The notes beneath the pieces were generated by a model. It ran no database searches, was not told the DNA's origin, and was given only the letters and a program-made list of their open reading frames with translations. Below, piece by piece: positions 22,967-32,292 of a stretch of 64,000 nucleotides of DNA (position 1 is the first letter of the stretch; every line of letters begins with the position of its first letter). The DNA is from Neostapfia colusana (taxonomy: Eukaryota; Streptophyta; Magnoliopsida; Poales; Poaceae): NCBI GenBank assembly GCA_030760725.1, contig JASWHV010000019.1, positions 31,065,944 through 31,129,943 of the forward strand, read 5' to 3'. The position numbers were made by a program, and so were the translations under genes.

Positions 22967-24562
22967 TATAGGATCGAAGAGCACGTGAAAAGCTACCAGA
23001 GGGGGGGGGGGGTGAATGGTAGATTAAAACTTTTCGCAGCGGAACAACAAAAACCCCTCAGCAAAAAATCAATCGGTTAAAGAAACCGTGTGTGCAAGTG
23101 TTTTCAAATGTGTTCAACCGTGACAAATCAAGTAGAGAGGTAGAGAATCAAGTCACGGATCTAATGCAACAAGAATCACTTGAAAACACGAAGTAAAACT
23201 TGAGATACGATCAAAACATTAAACGAAGATCAATCTGTTCTACCCGATATAAAACAGATCTGCAATGCTGAAAAGAAACTCCTGTATCTCAAAAAATACA
23301 GATCCGAAGCTCATGACAATTTCACAGATGATATATAATTGAGTTGTGAAGACAACCCAAAAAGAATCACGTCAATCGGATCTGTAAAACTCGAGTTATC
23401 AACGAAACACCGAAGCATCGTCGGTCTGTCTAGAAACTCGGCGAGAAAGACTTGACGAAAAACAAGTCGGACGAACAAGGCACAAAAGCTCCTCGAAACT
23501 ATGAACTTTATTCAACAGAAACACAAGAGGAACAGCCCAAAGTCGTGCACCACGAGCTCTGGCCTCCCTTGCTTATATAACCAGCTCTATGGCCAATCCA
23601 ATTCAAACTAGGACTCCTACTCCTACATGGATTCAAACTGTAACTTTCCAATACTGCTCAAGACTCTTCTATACGCAGATAGAAGCAATCTTAAGACTTC
23701 CAAACACATTGGGAACATCCCAAACATTCCTAAAACAACTCAAATTCGTGACCCACACGAAATCCTATCATAACCAACTCAAAACTTTCCATATTTGAGT
23801 CAAACACGACTCAGCCGCAGCCTGAGTCCATAACCTAGTCGGTTGAACCTTTCCGACCAATTCTTTACGTCCACATCTCTTCATCACGCCTTGGAACAAT
23901 GTTGCCACGTCCATGCACTCCTTGCACACGTGCAAACACCTTCCAACGACGTACACGCAACCTTCATATGCACTGCCCTTGATCCAAACATGCTGCGCGA
24001 CCTCCCGATCAACTCAACCACAGCTCCTCCCGAACTTGGTTGTTGGAACCTCATCTCCTCCCTGAGACTAGTCCAAGGATCCCGTCACTAGCCATGTATT
24101 GAACTCAAGCAACACCTGCACATGAATAAACAATCAATTCTTCCGAGCACAAGTCCTCGACTTGACTCACGTTAGTTCAAAAACCACAACACCTTACATG
24201 AGCACGTCACATAAGCATGTTGCAAACCATATCAAATGATAACAGCCATAACCACCAAAACACACCAAAAACTTAGCAAATTAATACTAAGCAAACCTTC
24301 CCATAAAGCAAGTTTGAAACATTGCGAGTTAAAAGCAAAAACAAGACGCTGCAGTTCTACGAGTTGAACTTCACGGGAGCTCCCTAAAAACAATCTCCGG
24401 ACCTCACAGAAGCTCTCCGGACCTTGCCAACACTTGGCGGACCTAACAAAGAACTTGTCGGACCTTGCCACAGAAGAATGTTTTGGCAATATTTAAAACT
24501 TTGAATGTTAATGCTAACTTTTATCCTAATTGCCAATGTATTCAGCACACATAGGTCTCACA
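22967..24562 (-). repeat. 5' LTR of copia element D
   Basis: 1596 bp, pair of 13522-15129. Its inner end reads CCTATA instead of CCTACA (minus strand), a point change in the terminal CA. An expanded G-run (11 G) lies near 23002-23012. Confidence 0.94.
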
Positions 24563-24567
24563 GAGAT
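24563..24567. repeat. Target site duplication GAGAT, right copy (element D)
   Basis: Matches 13517-13521; element C's LTR resumes directly after it. Confidence 0.95.
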
Positions 24568-25243
24568 CAAAGGAAGGAGGCAAGAGACCAAGTCAAGTGG
24601 TCTTCACTAACTGCATATATATATAAGTCACCTGCAAAACAAAGGCAAGCCCCGGTTTGCATCAAATCTTACAAGTTTTTATTTGTATTCACTTTATACG
24701 TCTAGCTTTTTATTTATTGCATTAAGTCTAGGTGGTATGACACTCCAAATGAATGAAATAGAAAACCCGGGAGTTTAATGTAGGATATGTTATGTTATCA
24801 GTTAATTATAACTGCTGATCTCAACAAAAAGTCGATTAAAAGAGGCATAGCTCGAGTAGGCAGATTCCTACTCGTGAAACGGGGTTAAGGGGGATCAATC
24901 GGAAGAGTTGGGAATTGATCCTCATAGTTGGGAATGGAGACCGGGCAGTGGATGGAAGGTCAAGGAAGTGGTCCTGTGAGCCTAGTCTATGTCTGAGTCG
25001 ATTAAGGCCCGTTCTCGTGTGCGGCCCCGCTGGACAAGTTTGACATGTGTACCGGATGCATACTGGCAATATGGGACCTAGGAAACCGATGTAACATGTT
25101 AACCTGGGTGTCGAGGCATACCTCACCGTCTGATGCCGATGCTGAAAGGATAGAGAAGTCGGCTCTACGAGGGTTTGCCGTAGAGAGACTTAATCCCAGT
25201 CGGTGGGACCGGTTCGACATTTGGGTGTCGTGTGAAAGGTTGC

Positions 25244-25637
25244 CACGTACGGCGTCAGTGACGGTTGCTATGTGCAACGTAGAGTACGGGCGTACGTGTC
25301 GTGTGAGCCGGGTGTTTTTGATTGCAATCACCGTCGCTCGCGGTAGTGAGCATACTTGTACACTGAGTCGTGACGTAGTAGTAAATTGGGAAAACGTTTA
25401 ATATGCTTCGTGAGTAATCCTCATAACGGAGATGAGGAAAGATCAATACTTCACTAAATTTACATTCCACCTTGGGCTAGTAGCGTCGAGGCAAAGCGTT
25501 TCTTGTTTGATTGTGGAGTCTCGACGGTAATGGCGCAAGGTCTGTATGAGTCTAGGGTAGCTTACTAAAGTTACTTTCACCTCGGGCAAGTGACATCGAG
25601 ATGAAGCGTTTCTTGTTTGATTGTGGAGTCTCGATGT
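25244..25637 (+). other. Conserved structured region in the C LTR (hairpin, palindrome, two stem-loops)
   Basis: Four inverted-repeat elements in order. Hairpin CACGTACG/CGTACGTG (25244-25251/25291-25298) encloses a second stem GTTGC/GCAAC extended by AC/GT around a bulged G (25261-25280). Palindrome TGATTGCAATCA at 25319-25330. Stem-loop copy 1: CGTCGAGG/TCTCGACG (25484-25491/25519-25526). Stem-loop copy 2: ACATCGAGA/TCTCGATGT (25593-25601/25629-25637). Both loops contain GCGTTTCTTGTTTGATTG. The same elements with different but still complementary stems occur in the B family (28754-29063). Repeated in the 3' LTR at 51086-51479. Function unknown; candidates are RNA packaging, dimerisation, translation or 3' processing signals. 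Confidence 0.7.
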
Positions 25638-25650
25638 AAATTGCGTGAGG

Positions 25651-25655
25651 ACTAT
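25651..25655. repeat. Target site duplication ACTAT, left copy (element B)
   Basis: ACTAT directly before TGTAAGGGCC; partner at 40842-40846. The empty site is seen in C's 3' LTR at ~51493-51497. Confidence 0.96.
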
Positions 25656-28083
25656 TGTAAGGGCCTCAGTTTTGACACACATTTGCAGTGTTCATCACCA
25701 CACTACACACCTCATTTGAGGAAGGATGATGAACACAAATGAAGAGCAAGTAACAATTATCAACATGCTCATTAGAGAACAAACTCACACATTGCAAAAG
25801 TGGTATTTCCCACATGTGATATAGATGGGCTGGACATATGAAAACTCCTACACTTTACTAAGGATGTCCATGCCTAGTTTCACCCAAATTCAAAACCTTT
25901 TTGAGGTCATTTTGGGTATAGTTAGGAAGAGGGCAGTTTGAGATCATATTCAAATTCAAACTGTTTTTATCCAATGAATTTAAAAGTGGGGGGCATATTC
26001 TTACTCAGCACATTTTTGTGAGCTCACACACCAATTTTCACTCCATTTGGAGTTGATCTTGACATGAGCTAAGTGGGAGAAATTCAAACTTTATTTGAAT
26101 TTCAAACTGAACTTGTGCTGAAATTCATTCAAACCAAACCTCATTTGAACTTTGATCAATTCAAATGGCTCATGGATGAATAATTTGAATTGCCAAGGGT
26201 AGTATGGGGTTCACTGTTTACAACAGTGATTAGGATTAAATTTCAGAGGTCAAAATGGGGGGTGGGACCCACATGTCATCCTCTACTTTAACACAAACCG
26301 ACTGAAACACAGCTCAATCGGTTCCCGGGTGCAGTGTGCGCGCGCCACCGAGGGGGGGCAGCCGGCGCCAGCTCCTGCTGCACGCCCCAAGCCGGAGACC
26401 AGTCGCCGGGCTACTTATTCCCTCCCCGGCGTGCTTCGGTCACCCATTCCCCGAGCTGCCGACGTGCGCGACCTGTTCTTCCACTGCCATCGCCGCCGCC
26501 CGAGCTCACGCTTGATCAAGCCCGATCACTCGCGAGCACAGCCTTCTCCACGGCAAAACGGCACCAAGAGATTGTGAGCAACCTCCTAGACCCCGTGTTG
26601 TCCAGTGAGCAAGCGTCCTCGAGCTGTACAAGCCGTTTCTCCGGCGAGCCGAGCATCGCCGCCGATCGGGCTCTCGTGGACAGCACAACCCAGCCGCTGT
26701 CACGTCCTCTTCTCTACACAAGAAAGGTACGTGATTGTATGTAGATAGAGTAGCCAAAAGCCGTTTGGCGATTGATCAAACCTCGGCCGGGAATTTCCAA
26801 GTTTACTCGTGATCAGTTCATAAGGACCGAGCTCACCTTCGGGTGAAATTTGTGCTCTATACAAGAAGGTTGGGCAAGCTCGTTTCCTAGTAGCTTCTAC
26901 GCACGATAGCGCCCATGCCCGAACTGGAATCAGAGGAAACCGTCGAGAATCGGCCATGATATGGCCGTTTTCCCCGCCGCCATGGCTGAACACCTCGGCT
27001 CACCGTCGAGAGCCTAGTTGCCGGTATTTCTAGCTTCCACACAGCCCTGGTTCGTGTTTCACATGCTCTACTGATGCTCTCCGACCGATTCCCGGTCGAT
27101 TTGGTGCACGGGAGAGCGGGACCGACCTCACCGGAACCCTAGGAGGTGCTGTCACCGGTGCGCACGGGTTTCCGGTCATCGCCGGCGGCCGGCGACCCCA
27201 CCATCGAGTCCAGGGGATCAGTTAAGGGGCAGGCGGCGAGTTTCGGGCCGGGGGGTGGCCGGGAACTCAGTTCTGGCGATGGTCGCCGGAGATCACCGCC
27301 GCCGCGCAGTTGGCGCGAGGAGGGAGACGACGCACTGTGTGCGGGGCCCACAAGCCAGAGTTTAAACTTTTCCCGAATTCCAGTTTCAGTTCAAAATTCA
27401 AATCCTTATAACTTTGGCTATAAAGCTCCAAATTGAGTGAACCAAAATTTGCTAGATTCAGCTCTCCGAGCACTTTCTAGAAAATCAAGTTTCACTTCAT
27501 CAAATTTCTTAATTCTCCAGAATTAAATCCTCAAAGTTTAAACTGTTAGGAATTTTAACTGGAGAATCCTTTGGAGGAAAATCCTGAAATTTTGCTGGGA
27601 TGTTCACCAAATTATCCCTGAACTACCATAAAAATTTCAGACCCATTGGATCTCATTTGATCCACCTAATGGTGTGATTAGTGAAACTGTTCCAGAGAAA
27701 ATAGAAAATGTTCAGAAACATTTTCAGAATTTTCTCTGAAATTAATTAGCTCATAACTTTAGCTAGGAACCTTCAAATTAAGTGAGACCAACTCCACTAG
27801 GACTCTCTGAAAATCTAGTTTTCAGAAAGTCATAGTTTGTTTCCTGAGAATTCCTAGAACACCCTAAGAATTCTAAGTAAGGTCAAGGACATAATTAATT
27901 GTGGAGGGCTCAAATGAGCTTTGCTGCAACTAAAACTTGACCAAGTCTCTATTTAGGTTGTAACCAAGCCACAGTAAAAGTTTTACAATCATTAGGTCTG
28001 TCTAGCAAGGGGTATAGATTTCACAACTTCAAGGTTAATACAAATGCATTTAAATTGATACATATATTACTCTTATCATGTAG

Positions 28084-28164
28084 TCGCTAAGGTCGAGGAG
28101 GAACCCGAAGTCCTAGACTTCGTTACTCCGGAGGAACAGCTAGCCTACGACCAAGAGCAGCAAG
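28084..28164 (+). other. Exon-like coding block 1 in the B LTR
   Basis: Preceded by ATCATGTAG (acceptor-like) and followed by CAAG|GCAAGC, the consensus of GC-type donors. The frame reads KVEEEPEVLDFVTPEEQLAY and on to DQEQQG with no stop. The copy in the 3' LTR (~39347-39427) is identical over the block; the copy in F (minus, ~62146-62226) differs by one codon and keeps the frame. Deleted from A. Function unknown; splicing unproven. Confidence 0.4.
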
Positions 28165-28753
28165 GCAAGCCCCGGTTTGCATTAACCTTTTTACAAATTT
28201 TTATTGTTTTGAGCACATACTTGTTTCCTTTATTCTGTGCATTAGAGTCTTGTTTGGGAGCCCCACTGCATAGCCAAGAGAACCATGGGTTGGGTTTAGG
28301 ATTGCAAACCCCGTTAGCTACTGCATTGCTAGGATAGAGTAGGATTCGGTACAAGTCGAGTAGTTGGAACTACTCGCGAGAATAGGCTAGAGGCACATTG
28401 CTCGGGTAGAGATAGCACATGATACATATGGCAAGAAAATGAGACCGAGCGGAGAGTAAGGGCAGCAGGACTTTGGGGCCTGTGTGCTATAGCTCCGCTT
28501 GTGTCGATTGAGGACCGAGCCGTGTGCGGGCCTGTTGAACAAGCTAGAACAGTACCGAAGACCTACCGGCTATATGGGAACCGGGAAACTGATGTAACTC
28601 GGGTAGCTGGGTGTTGAGGCATAGCTGGTCATTCAGAGGGTAGGTTGAGAGCTCGAGGTGTAAATCGGCTGGCGGCACTGAGATGCGCGTGCAGAGACCT
28701 CTTGCTCGGGACGATTGGACCGGTTCAACATTTGGCTAACGGGTGAAAGGTAG

Positions 28754-29063
28754 TCACGTACGGTGTCCGTGATGGTTGTTGTAGGCAACATCGAGTACGG
28801 GCGTACGTGACGGGTTGTTCGGGTAACCCTGCAGGTGTAAATCGATTATAATCGCCGTCCCTCGCGGTCAGTGAGTACCACTTGTTCACTGTACCGTGAC
28901 GTAGAAAGAACAGGCTAGACACATGTTAAAATGCTGCTGATTGAAAGATGGACATTGATTGTTAATGATATGCTGTAGTTTAGAGCTAACTCAAGTTCTT
29001 TTCAACTTTGGGCAAAGTACATGGGAGAAATGCGTTTCTTGTTTGATTGCGGCTCTCTCATGT
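28754..29063 (+). other. Conserved structured region in the B LTR
   Basis: Hairpin TCACGTACG/CGTACGTGA (28754-28762/28802-28810) encloses a nested stem GAT(G)GTTG/CAACATC with a bulged G (28771-28792). Perfect palindrome CGATTATAATCG at 28843-28854. Small stem CAGTGA/TCACTG (28869-28891). Stem-loop ACATGGGAGA/TCTCTCATGT (29019-29028/29054-29063) with loop containing GCGTTTCTTGTTTGATTG. The A and F copies have ACATGAGAGA, giving a perfect stem. Also in the 3' LTR (stem-loop 40284-40328). Confidence 0.7.
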
Positions 29064-29256
29064 GCCTTAGCGTAAGGTTCTCCACAAACCTGCTGCTAAA
29101 ACTTGAAAGTAAGGTTCTACTAATTAGGCGAGTCCTTGCAATTGATTTTTACCTCATGCAACCCATTACCCCTCATGTAGAAGTTCCATGTTTAGGTGAG
29201 ACGGGTCAGACTTGCTGAGCCTTCATGCTCACTGCTTGTGTTTGAAGTTTTTGCAG

Positions 29257-29345
29257 GGTTCTATGAGGAAGGGACCCCCGAAGATGAGACGGAACCCCAG
29301 GAGGGGAACCCCGTCGAGTGGGAGTCGTGCACGCCGCAGAGTTAG
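29257..29345 (+). other. Exon-like coding block 2 in the B LTR
   Basis: Begins after TTTTTGCAG (29248-29256), a good 3' splice site. If joined to block 1 at CAAG, the reading phase is continuous. The frame reads FYEEGTPEDETEPQEG and on to a TAG at 29343-29345, giving a short acidic C-terminus. The A copy (minus, ~3664-3760) keeps the frame with mostly synonymous changes; the F copy has a TAG at the fourth codon. Confidence 0.4.
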
Positions 29346-29580
29346 TGTTTGTGTGTGTGCCAGCAAGGACACGTTCGAGGGCTGAACGTGACTTGATGCG
29401 TAGTCTACGCCCGCGAGTGTGGACTAAACTTATTTTGATGTAAACATGTTCATAAAACTGTTAATGTAGTAAACTTCTGCTTCCGCTTTGTACCTTTGAC
29501 GTGTGTTATACGGTGCTGTGCAACGCAGCACCCCTCAGCGTAATCCTGGCTCGACAGGACCAATGGGGTCGTGTCAGCGC

Positions 29581-29592
29581 TGGTATCAGAGC
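29581..29592 (+). other. Primer binding site of B
   Basis: TGGTATCAGAGC, complementary to the 3' end of initiator tRNA-Met, four bases after the LTR. Confidence 0.95.
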
Positions 29593-31074
29593 TCGCTTGA
29601 GGTTTAACACAGTACAAAGGTCTTCTTTTTCAAAAATTCAGTGAGGAACGAGTTAGTATCCCGTATAAGGATGTTATTAGTATATAGAAAGTGGCACATT
29701 AACCTATTTGTTATGTCGGAAAATCGTGTATCTCGGGATGTTTATGTCTTGGGGGTGCACGTAAGCGCTGTCCACCAGTGCGCACAAGCTGAAGGGTGGA
29801 GCCCCACGGGTGGCAGGTAACCCGACCCGCTTTTGTATCCTCTACGACTTTTCATGTCATTTGGGGTATTCGAGCAACGTCTGTCCCTGGCGTGCATGGT
29901 GCAACATGGGAGACCCCGTCACGTGGTATGAAACGTGAACACGTAACTCAAGGCGTGTTTGGCTTGAGAACATCCGGGCGAGTGATGACGGCCGGATGTA
30001 TGAACTGTATGGATTCCGGGCTCGGTGTGCAGCCGAGTCTGATGATTGTTTGAGTTTCTGCAGGTAGCCTTACCACGAAACGGTAGACGTGTAGCATCCG
30101 TGTGCGAGTGACGAGTAGTGCCACTGAACTAACGAAGCCGGCTAAGTCCGGTATAGGTTTTTCCTTTGTGAGGACGTAGTACCGACATAGTCTGGTGACG
30201 CATCGACGTCACACCCAACTAAATGAACAACTTCATTTAAAAACTTGAAGGTTTTGAACCAAAGTAGTAAAACTTGATGTAACTCCTTCCCTTGAACAGG
30301 ATGTTCAAAGTTAACAAGTTTTCAACTTATAGGATGTTAAGGACAGAGTACTCTGTTTTCAGCCAAATCAAGGCCGAAGTTAATCAGAGGTTAGAGGTTG
30401 AGTTCTTTCGAGGTTGGGGTCGTATGATACATTTCTGGAAAGCGTTGGAAGATATTTACAACTCTTCTGTTGAGGTCCAGAGGTGTTTCATCCCTTAACC
30501 AATCGAAAAATGCAGTAGAGTTAAAACTGTCCAGAAAACAGGACAGAGTAAAGACCCTCTGTAGACTCTCTGTAAATTTAGCATAACTTCCTGTATAAAA
30601 ATCCAAAAATAGAAAATGAGGTATTTATGGAAAGCTTATGAGATGGGTTACAACTTTGTAACAGAAAGTTTTGTCAGATTAGGGACAGAATTAACTGGAA
30701 TTCTTGGATCAAACAGTACCTAAAGCAGGGAGATACTGCCCAATTGTTTCCAGAAATTCTGTTAACTTTGACGTCTCATGACTTTTAAACCAGGACAGAT
30801 CTTAGGCCAAGCAAACACTTTCTGGGAAGATATTGAAGTTAACTTTAACTTTGATGTTGAGCTTCAGAATTGGTTTTGCCTTCAACATGGCCTAAATCAG
30901 GTTGAAATGGAAACTGGTCAGGGCTGTCATGGGAACAGCAGATCAGCAGTCAAATTTGTTTAAAATTTGAACTATGTTTCCAAGTTTTATGGGTTCAATG
31001 ACATGTTTTGTGTTATAACTCAGAGGTTTAATGTTTAAATAAATATTTGACATTTCTCAAATATATTTTTACAG
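29593..31074 (+). other. Untranslated leader of B
   Basis: About 1.5 kb without a credible ORF. It has an acceptor immediately followed by a donor, TTTCTGCAG|GTAGCC (junction 30063/30064), and ends with ATATTTTTACAG (to 31074) directly at the ORF0 ATG. Aligns with the leader of A. Confidence 0.75.
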
Positions 31075-32019
31075 ATGACAGCAGATAAGCAATTAGAGAA
31101 CGGGTGGGTGATGTCCCACTGTTCTCACCATAGCGGCTACCCGGAAGCATTGCGGCAAATGCTCCAATATTTCGGGTACAACCAGATGCCGCAATACTTC
31201 GCCAAGGAAGGAGGAGAAGAGGGGAACAAGACGTGGATGATCCATGTCGAGGTCCCTGCAGGACCTACGCCACCCGGTTGGGTGCCGTTCACCGTCACGG
31301 TGAGAGGAAGACAAACGGAAGGGATGTGGCAAGTGGCAGCCCGGACGCTATGTCACGTTTTCTGCCAACTGCATGTGCAGGCTATGGAGGGCACTCCATA
31401 CGCACTCGTTCCGGTGGAGGGACGAGCTCAGCATGTGTGGGAAGGGAGGTACCTGGAAGCAACGGACCCGAGTTGCCCAAGGTACAACCCCGCGGAGGCA
31501 AATCTCAGCCTCCAGATGAGGGCGGGAAACGCCGTGATGGACAGCCAAGCTGTTCATACGGAGCATCTCGCCACAAAGCTCAAGGAGAGCACAAGCCATG
31601 GAGATGATTTCGAGAGTGCCCACAGTGCACTCCGCAATGTGCTCCATCCGACGATTAAGCGGCTGAATGAACAGCATAATCAGTTGCATCGCCTGAAGAA
31701 GGCAAAGAAGAAGAGCCGTGTTGATATAGCGGCGTTGCAAGAGCTGGTGAAGACCCTAACCCAGCAGAATGAGGACCTTGCTCAAGAGCGGGACAATGCA
31801 ATTGAGGAAGGACAAGGCTGGGAAGAGGATTACAACCAGGCTATGGACGAGGTGCATGCTTTGCAGGACCTCGTACCTCCGGTGTTAGGCATACCGGTGG
31901 TCTTGGGTCTTCCAGCAATGGGAGAACCCGGAATGGGAGAAGAGGTGGTCGATCCAGAGCCACCAGCAGAAGTACCGGAGGAGGACGACCCACAGGAGGT
32001 CGAGTTCTACTCTGAGTAG
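31075..32019 (+). CDS. ORF0: accessory coiled-coil protein of a gypsy element, unknown function
   Basis: Intact 314-codon ORF between leader and gag. Start chosen at ATG 31075, which follows a splice-acceptor tract. N-terminal ~130 residues: Trp/His/Cys-rich globular part with HCSHHSGYPEALRQMLQYFG and AGPTPPGWVPFTVTVRGR. Middle: EGRAQHVWEGRYLEATDPSCP. Residues ~185-265: long Lys/Glu/Gln-rich predicted coiled coil (LNEQHNQLHRLKKAKKKSR onward). C-terminus: hydrophobic/Pro-rich PPVLGIPVVLGLPAMGEPG, then an acidic tail. No protease, zinc knuckle, signal peptide or clear transmembrane segment. A same-length copy in A (1013-1957) differs at many positions but has only one stop, which suggests past selection. 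Rice RIRE3/RIRE8 are, from memory, reported to carry an ORF upstream of gag; relation not tested. Could be a gag-associated or regulatory factor (inference). Confidence 0.85.
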   Translation: MTADKQLENGWVMSHCSHHSGYPEALRQMLQYFGYNQMPQYFAKEGGEEGNKTWMIHVEVPAGPTPPGWVPFTVTVRGRQTEGMWQVAARTLCHVFCQLHVQAMEGTPYALVPVEGRAQHVWEGRYLEATDPSCPRYNPAEANLSLQMRAGNAVMDSQAVHTEHLATKLKESTSHGDDFESAHSALRNVLHPTIKRLNEQHNQLHRLKKAKKKSRVDIAALQELVKTLTQQNEDLAQERDNAIEEGQGWEEDYNQAMDEVHALQDLVPPVLGIPVVLGLPAMGEPGMGEEVVDPEPPAEVPEEDDPQEVEFYSE

Positions 32020-32292
32020 AGGGTTACAGTTGCCATGTAGGGCAGCTAGGGTAGCGTAACCCAACTTTTGTAATCAGTGACATGTCGTGTAGACAGTAGC
32101 GTATGTATAGGTAGTGACGACATGAGCACGACTTCTCGGAGATCCGAGAATAATGTATCTTGTATAAAGTTTATGCTTTATAAATATATGTGAATGTTGT
32201 GCAAATTAATCATGCGTCGCTTCAATACCTACTGTTGCTTATGGAAATTTTAAGTAAGACATGTGCTAATTGCCGCTGTTTTGAATTTCAGA

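Larger units (their letters stand above)
13522..24562 (-). mobile_element. Element D: full-length Ty1/copia retrotransposon (Sirevirus-like)
   Basis: Minus-strand copia element of 11,041 bp including the inserted solo LTR: 3' LTR 13522-15129, non-coding 3' region, pol 17462-20953, gag 20954-22905, PBS 22951-22964, 5' LTR 22967-24562. It is flanked by GAGAT duplications and inserted in C's 5' LTR. Domain order (gag, protease, integrase, RT, RNase H) defines copia. A long gag with Cys-pair/coiled-coil repeats and several polypurine tracts suggest the Sirevirus lineage. Confidence 0.93.
24568..25655 (+). repeat. 5' LTR of element C, segment 2
   Basis: Middle part of C's LTR, aligning with 50410-51497 of the 3' LTR. 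It contains the structured region described separately and an imperfect tandem duplication of ~115 bp (about 25445-25650). It ends with ACTAT, the target duplicated by B. It also has AAAGGCAAGCCCCGGTTTGC (24627-24646), shared with the B LTR at 28162-28181. Confidence 0.93.
25656..29576 (+). repeat. 5' LTR of element B
   Basis: 3921 bp, TGTAAGGG...GTGTCA. It has an AT-rich first 650 bp, a GC-rich core (26320-27350), an AT-rich stretch, then a conserved distal part with exon-like blocks (28084-28164, 29257-29345) and structural elements (28754-29063). A TATAAA lies at ~27420. Open frames in the GC core (e.g. 26334-26744) differ in frame between LTR copies and are not annotated as genes. A donor-like AAG|GTACGTG occurs at 26726/26727. 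Confidence 0.96.

Noticed and set aside
24836..25401. ORFs on both strands around 24836-25401 and 50678-51243
   Set aside because: They coincide with the structured, inverted-repeat part of C's LTR and have no protein features; RNA or DNA structure explains the region better.
26334..26744. ORFs in the GC-rich core of the B LTRs (also 37453-38007 and 63581-63985)
   Set aside because: The open frame differs between copies because of single-base indels, and no domain is recognisable. A first exon of a spliced LTR transcript is possible but not supported enough to list as a gene.
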